DNA of 64,000 nt, taken from the NCBI GenBank assembly GCA_900105225.1, contig LT629764.1:1038501-1102500 (forward strand), written 5' to 3'. The translations under genes were made by a program, and so were the position numbers. This stretch comes from Paenibacillaceae bacterium GAS479 (GTDB lineage Bacteria; Bacillota; Bacilli; Paenibacillales; Paenibacillaceae). Shown one piece after another: positions 59,997 through 64,000 of the stretch (the stretch's first letter is position 1; every line of letters starts with the position of its first letter). A model generated the notes under the pieces. It saw only the letters and a list, made by a program, of their open reading frames with translations, was not told where the DNA came from and did no database searches.

Positions 59997-60538
59997 ATAT
60001 CCGCAAACTCCTTTCGAAGCAGATGAATAAGGCGGTAGTACCTGGATTTGACGCTTCCCTCTGCAAGCCCTATGATCCCTGCAATTTCCCGGAACGTGTG
60101 ACCGCCGAAGAGGTGAAGCCGGAAAATGATCTGCGTGTCAGGCGGTAAGCCACTCACAAAAGCACAAATCTGTTCAGTGAAATCACGATTCTCCAATAGC
60201 TGTGCAAGGTCTGTTTCATCAATAGGTTCCACCTCGTCAAGCGGTATTGTTTGGACCATTGTGCGGTAGGCGCGTGAGCGGAACCAGTCCACAAGCTTGT
60301 TGGCGGCAATTCGGTATAGCCATGTGCGAAAGCCTGCGCCTCTCCCTGCATCGTAATGTCCGATTGTTCGGAGCATAGAGATAAAGATCTCTTGTGTTAA
60401 GTCCAGGGCGACGTCCGAGTTCAAGATTTGTTTCCTCACAAAGCCGTGGATTTCATCATAGTAACGCCGCACCAGTTCATCGGCGGCGGCGCGATCGCCG
60501 CTTCGCCGGATTTTTTTGATCAGGCGTAGCTCGTCCAA
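59993..60538 (-). CDS. ECF-type RNA polymerase sigma factor
   Basis: A 181-residue sigma-70 family protein of the ECF group. Region 2 has ALDLTQEIFISMLRTIGHYD and FRTWLYRIAANKLVDWFRS; region 4 has FREIAGIIGLAEGSVKSRYY. I use TTG at 60538 (eight bases after AAAGGAGG); a GTG two codons earlier overlaps the Shine-Dalgarno spacing. It heads a five-gene overlapping operon with an ABC exporter, which it probably controls. Confidence 0.87.
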   Translation of the reverse strand: MDELRLIKKIRRSGDRAAADELVRRYYDEIHGFVRKQILNSDVALDLTQEIFISMLRTIGHYDAGRGAGFRTWLYRIAANKLVDWFRSRAYRTMVQTIPLDEVEPIDETDLAQLLENRDFTEQICAFVSGLPPDTQIIFRLHLFGGHTFREIAGIIGLAEGSVKSRYYRLIHLLRKEFADI

Positions 60539-60544
60539 CCGCAC

Positions 60545-61002
60545 TACCTCCTTTATCAGTCCTCTATTTGTATATTCGTAAAGTTCAAAAAAATAGTTTC
60601 AACTGCTGTTAATTAAAATCACTTGATCAAGCGCGATATCCAGGGAGAGCATAATGAGCTTTATGCATTCAACTGCTGATCATGATGTATTATGAGTAAA
60701 CCTAGTTTTTCTCTTAAGCTTCAAAGAGGGATTGGAGGGATCAATCAAGAGCTTGTTTGGAGAAAGGAAGGGGGAGAACTCGATGCCACATTACTCGGAG
60801 GTCGAAATGAATCGCAAGCAATTATACGATAACATCGGGGATTTTCAACTGATGTTGACAAGCAATTGTCCTGTCCTTTCTTTCCAGTCATAGAGTCAAT
60901 GAGATGAAGCGCACGCTATCTACTTAACGACAATTCTTTGTAAAGTAGGGAGGTTGTCTCTGATACGCAGAATCGGTCCCCAGCCTGTTGATCGGTAACA
61001 CA
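60545..61002. other. Gene-poor region between the sigma gene and the tRNA cluster
   Basis: No gene with clear support. Short frames exist: 60783-60893 (+, 36 residues, MPHYSEVEMNRKQLYDNIGD start, strong Shine-Dalgarno GGGGGAG) and a 46-residue frame from about 60692. Neither is recognised. Confidence 0.5.
60783..60893 (+). CDS. Possible 36-residue peptide
   Basis: ATG seven bases after GAAGGGGGAGA. The product starts MPHYSEVEMNRKQLYDNIGD and ends in SFQS. No similarity recognised; kept only because of the strong ribosome binding site. Confidence 0.25.
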   Translation: MPHYSEVEMNRKQLYDNIGDFQLMLTSNCPVLSFQS

Positions 61003-61038
61003 AAAAAAGCTTCAGGAATTATTCATTCCCGAAGCTTT
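61002..61038 (-). terminator. Terminator of the rRNA/tRNA transcript
   Basis: Stem AAAGCTTCGGGAAT/ATTCCTGAAGCTTT (one mismatch) with T7 on the minus strand, directly after tRNA-Leu. Confidence 0.85.
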
Positions 61039-61053
61039 AAAAGTTAGGTTTGA

Positions 61054-61136
61054 TGCTGGTGAAGGGACTCGAACCCCCACTCCGTCTCCGGAAGCGGATT
61101 TTGAGTCCGCCGCGTCTGCCATTCCGCCACACCAGC
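61054..61136 (-). tRNA. tRNA-Leu (CAA)
   Basis: Seven-pair acceptor GCTGGTG/CACCAGC, long variable arm, anticodon loop CTCAAAA with anticodon CAA. No CCA encoded. Last tRNA of the cluster. Confidence 0.92.
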
Positions 61137-61197
61137 ATAATAAAATTCAAGTTTACTTTCAACAAGCAAGCCATAGAAGAATACGTTTTGCTTGTGG

Positions 61198-61271
61198 CGT
61201 GCCCTAAGAGATTCGAACTCCTGACCTTTTGATTCGTAGTCAAATGCTCTATCCAGCTGAGCTAAGGGCAC
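61198..61271 (-). tRNA. tRNA-Arg (ACG)
   Basis: Acceptor GTGCCCT/AGGGCAC, anticodon loop CTACGAA (ACG, read as ICG). CCA is encoded (61195-61197). Confidence 0.95.
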
Positions 61272-61287
61272 ACATTAAGCAACATGG

Positions 61288-61358
61288 AGGCGCCACCCAG
61301 ACTCGAACTGGGGGTAGAGCTTTTGCAGAGCTCTGCCTTACCACTTGGCTATGGCGCC
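61288..61358 (-). tRNA. tRNA-Cys (GCA)
   Basis: Acceptor GGCGCCA/TGGCGCC, loop CTGCAAA, anticodon GCA, discriminator U, CCA encoded. Confidence 0.95.
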
Positions 61359-61371
61359 TCAATAAAAATGG

Positions 61372-61443
61372 AGCGGAAGACGGGAATCGAACCCGCGACC
61401 CTCGCCTTGGCAAGGCGATGCTCTACCGCTGAGCCACTTCCGC
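61372..61443 (-). tRNA. tRNA-Gly (GCC)
   Basis: Acceptor GCGGAAG/CTTCCGC, loop TTGCCAA, anticodon GCC, CCA encoded. Confidence 0.95.
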
Positions 61444-61450
61444 AAAATGG

Positions 61451-61522
61451 CTGGGGATTCAGGGATCGAACCTGAGAATGACGGAGTCAAAGTCCGTTGC
61501 CTTACCGCTTGGCTAATCCCCA
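61451..61522 (-). tRNA. tRNA-Gln (TTG)
   Basis: Acceptor TGGGGAT/ATCCCCA, loop CTTTGAC, anticodon TTG, CCA encoded. Confidence 0.95.
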
Positions 61523-61532
61523 ATACTAATGG

Positions 61533-61606
61533 GGCGATCGAGGGGAATTGAACCCCCGAATGCCGGAACCACAATCCGGTGCGTTAACCACTTCGCCACG
61601 ATCGCC
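61533..61606 (-). tRNA. tRNA-His (GTG)
   Basis: Loop TTGTGGT, anticodon GTG. The extra G at -1 pairs with C73, as usual for tRNA-His; CCA encoded. Confidence 0.95.
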
Positions 61607-61612
61607 ATCTGG

Positions 61613-61683
61613 CAGGGGCAGCAGGAATTGAACCCACACTAACGGTTTTGGAGACCGCTGTTCTACCTTTAAACTATGCCCCT
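61613..61683 (-). tRNA. tRNA-Trp (CCA)
   Basis: Acceptor AGGGGCA/TGCCCCT, loop CTCCAAA, anticodon CCA, discriminator G, CCA encoded. Confidence 0.95.
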
Positions 61684-61692
61684 AAAAACTGG

Positions 61693-61775
61693 TGGAGGAT
61701 GATGGATTCGAACCACCGAACTCGTCAGAGAACAGATTTACAGTCTGCTGCGTTTGGCCACTTCGCTAATCCTCC
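61693..61775 (-). tRNA. tRNA-Tyr (GTA)
   Basis: Acceptor GGAGGAT/ATCCTCC, long variable arm, loop CTGTAAA, anticodon GTA, CCA encoded. Confidence 0.95.
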
Positions 61776-61783
61776 ATGAATGG

Positions 61784-61856
<73 letters not shown>

Positions 61857-61878
61857 ATACTATTCAGTTGTCATATGG

Positions 61879-61951
61879 TGGCTCGGGACGGAATCGAACC
61901 GCCGACACAAGGATTTTCAGTCCTTTGCTCTACCGACTGAGCTACCGAGCC
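61879..61951 (-). tRNA. tRNA-Phe (GAA)
   Basis: Acceptor GGCTCGG/CCGAGCC, loop CTGAAAA, anticodon GAA, CCA encoded. Confidence 0.95.
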
Positions 61952-61972
61952 TTACATATTTGTAAAAAATGG

Positions 61973-62046
61973 CGGAGCTGACGGGATTCGAACCCGCGGT
62001 CTCCTGCGTGACAGGCAGGCATGTTAGGCCTCTACACCACAGCTCC
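61973..62046 (-). tRNA. tRNA-Asp (GTC)
   Basis: Acceptor GGAGCTG/CAGCTCC, loop CTGTCAC, anticodon GTC, CCA encoded. Confidence 0.95.
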
Positions 62047-62054
62047 ATATTTGG

Positions 62055-62128
<74 letters not shown>

Positions 62129-62140
62129 GTAGTAAAATGG

Positions 62141-62213
62141 TGGAAGCTGAGGGGATCGAACCCCCGACCCTCTGCTTGTAAGGCAGATGCTCTCCCAGCT
62201 GAGCTAAGCTTCC
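62141..62213 (-). tRNA. tRNA-Val (TAC)
   Basis: Acceptor GGAAGCT/AGCTTCC, loop CTTACAA, anticodon TAC, CCA encoded. Confidence 0.95.
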
Positions 62214-62225
62214 ACAAATCATTGC

Positions 62226-62274
62226 AACAACTTGTATTAATATACCTTAAATTCACGATAGAAATCAAGTTGTT
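62226..62274 (-). promoter_or_regulatory. Spacer with inverted repeat and possible internal promoter
   Basis: Between tRNA-Glu and tRNA-Val, 9-bp arms AACAACTTG (62226-62234) and CAAGTTGTT (62266-62274) flank an A/T-rich stretch. On the minus strand TTGATT, 18 bp, TATATT (62239-62268) could be a promoter for the downstream tRNAs; the repeat could instead be a processing stem. Confidence 0.4.
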
Positions 62275-62288
62275 TAAAGAGAAAATGG

Positions 62289-62360
62289 TGACCCGTAGGG
62301 GATTCGAACCCCTGTTACCTCCGTGAAAGGGAGGTGTCTTAACCCCTTGACCAACGGGCC
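62289..62360 (-). tRNA. tRNA-Glu (TTC)
   Basis: Acceptor GGCCCGT/ACGGGTC (one G-T pair), loop CTTTCAC, anticodon TTC, CCA encoded. Confidence 0.95.
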
Positions 62361-62367
62361 ATACTGG

Positions 62368-62455
62368 CGGAGAGCGAGAGATTCGAACTCTCGATACGCG
62401 ATTAACGTATACACGATTTCCAATCGTGCTCCTTCGACCACTCGGACAGCTCTCC
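62368..62455 (-). tRNA. tRNA-Ser (GGA)
   Basis: Acceptor GGAGAGC/GCTCTCC, long variable arm, loop TTGGAAA, anticodon GGA, CCA encoded. Confidence 0.95.
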
Positions 62456-62461
62456 ATATGG

Positions 62462-62534
62462 CTCCCCGAACAGGACTCGAACCTGTGACAACTCGATTAA
62501 CAGTCGAGTGCTCTACCAACTGAGCTATCAGGGA
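62462..62534 (-). tRNA. tRNA-Asn (GTT)
   Basis: Acceptor TCCCTGA pairs with TCGGGGA (one T-G pair), loop CTGTTAA, anticodon GTT, CCA encoded. First tRNA after the 23S gene, 89 bp from its 3' end. Confidence 0.95.
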
Positions 62535-62623
62535 ATATAAATCAAAATTCTTATTCAGGACTTGCGCCCTGAAAACTGGATCGAATGATATGCCGTGCTG
62601 ACCGGCTGTTGTGTTACGGATTT

Positions 62624-64000
<1,377 letters not shown>

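Noticed and set aside
56169..60538. Integrative mobile element around the sigma/ABC operon
   Set aside because: No integrase, transposase, direct repeats or tRNA-end duplication were seen; the kduI remnant alone is not enough.

Overview
The window looks like chromosome from a spore-forming Firmicute of the Paenibacillus type. I infer this from the sporulation genes (a yunB fragment and sspI), S-layer homology (SLH) cell-wall proteins, a Lia/Psp envelope-stress module, LplB/YtcP-style sugar permeases with a YesN-like regulator, base composition that reads near 50% GC, frequent TTG starts, and a tRNA cluster ordered like the Bacillus subtilis trnD cluster. No insertion sequence, phage gene or CRISPR array was seen.

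Left part (1-5483): 3'-truncated yunB, an IDEAL-domain protein, an Rrf2 regulator whose promoter carries a dyad, a small unknown gene, a GH13 alpha-glucosidase behind a LacI-type operator, and an SLH surface protein. From 14526 down to 5566 lies the most striking unit: a sigmaA promoter, a cobalamin riboswitch and a terminator, followed by a five-gene operon. It encodes a 1409-residue SLH-anchored protein with two transcobalamin/intrinsic-factor-like alpha/alpha barrels and two DUF4430 domains, a membrane-anchored DUF4430 protein, and a complete ECF transporter (T subunit, fused double ATPase, S subunit). I read it as a corrinoid capture-and-import machine that runs from cell wall to membrane.

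Middle (14661-40033): a YdcZ transporter pair with an ArsR regulator and two near-identical operators; a FusB-type EF-G-binding protein; a TrmH-family methyltransferase with KtrA; sspI; a LacI regulator with an oxidoreductase; prfC; zwf; ywmB; two unknown genes (one LSm-like and Gly/Tyr-rich, one with a FliD-C-like segment); a Lia/Psp module with two PspA paralogues, PspC and a LiaSR-type two-component system; a CopD-like membrane protein; and cydABCD with a Rex-like site upstream.

Right part (40587-55779) is a uronate-polysaccharide locus. A secreted beta-helix enzyme, an alpha/alpha-toroid protein and a GH105 hydrolase run leftwards. An ABC importer and its YesN-like regulator run rightwards. 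kduI, a DeoR regulator and kduD convert the unsaturated uronate toward 2-keto-3-deoxygluconate. Next to it, 56026-60538 carries an ECF sigma factor with an ABC exporter in a tightly overlapping operon, which ends beside a remnant of a second kduI. The window closes with 16 tRNA genes and the 3' part of a 23S rRNA gene, all on the minus strand, with no 5S gene between them.
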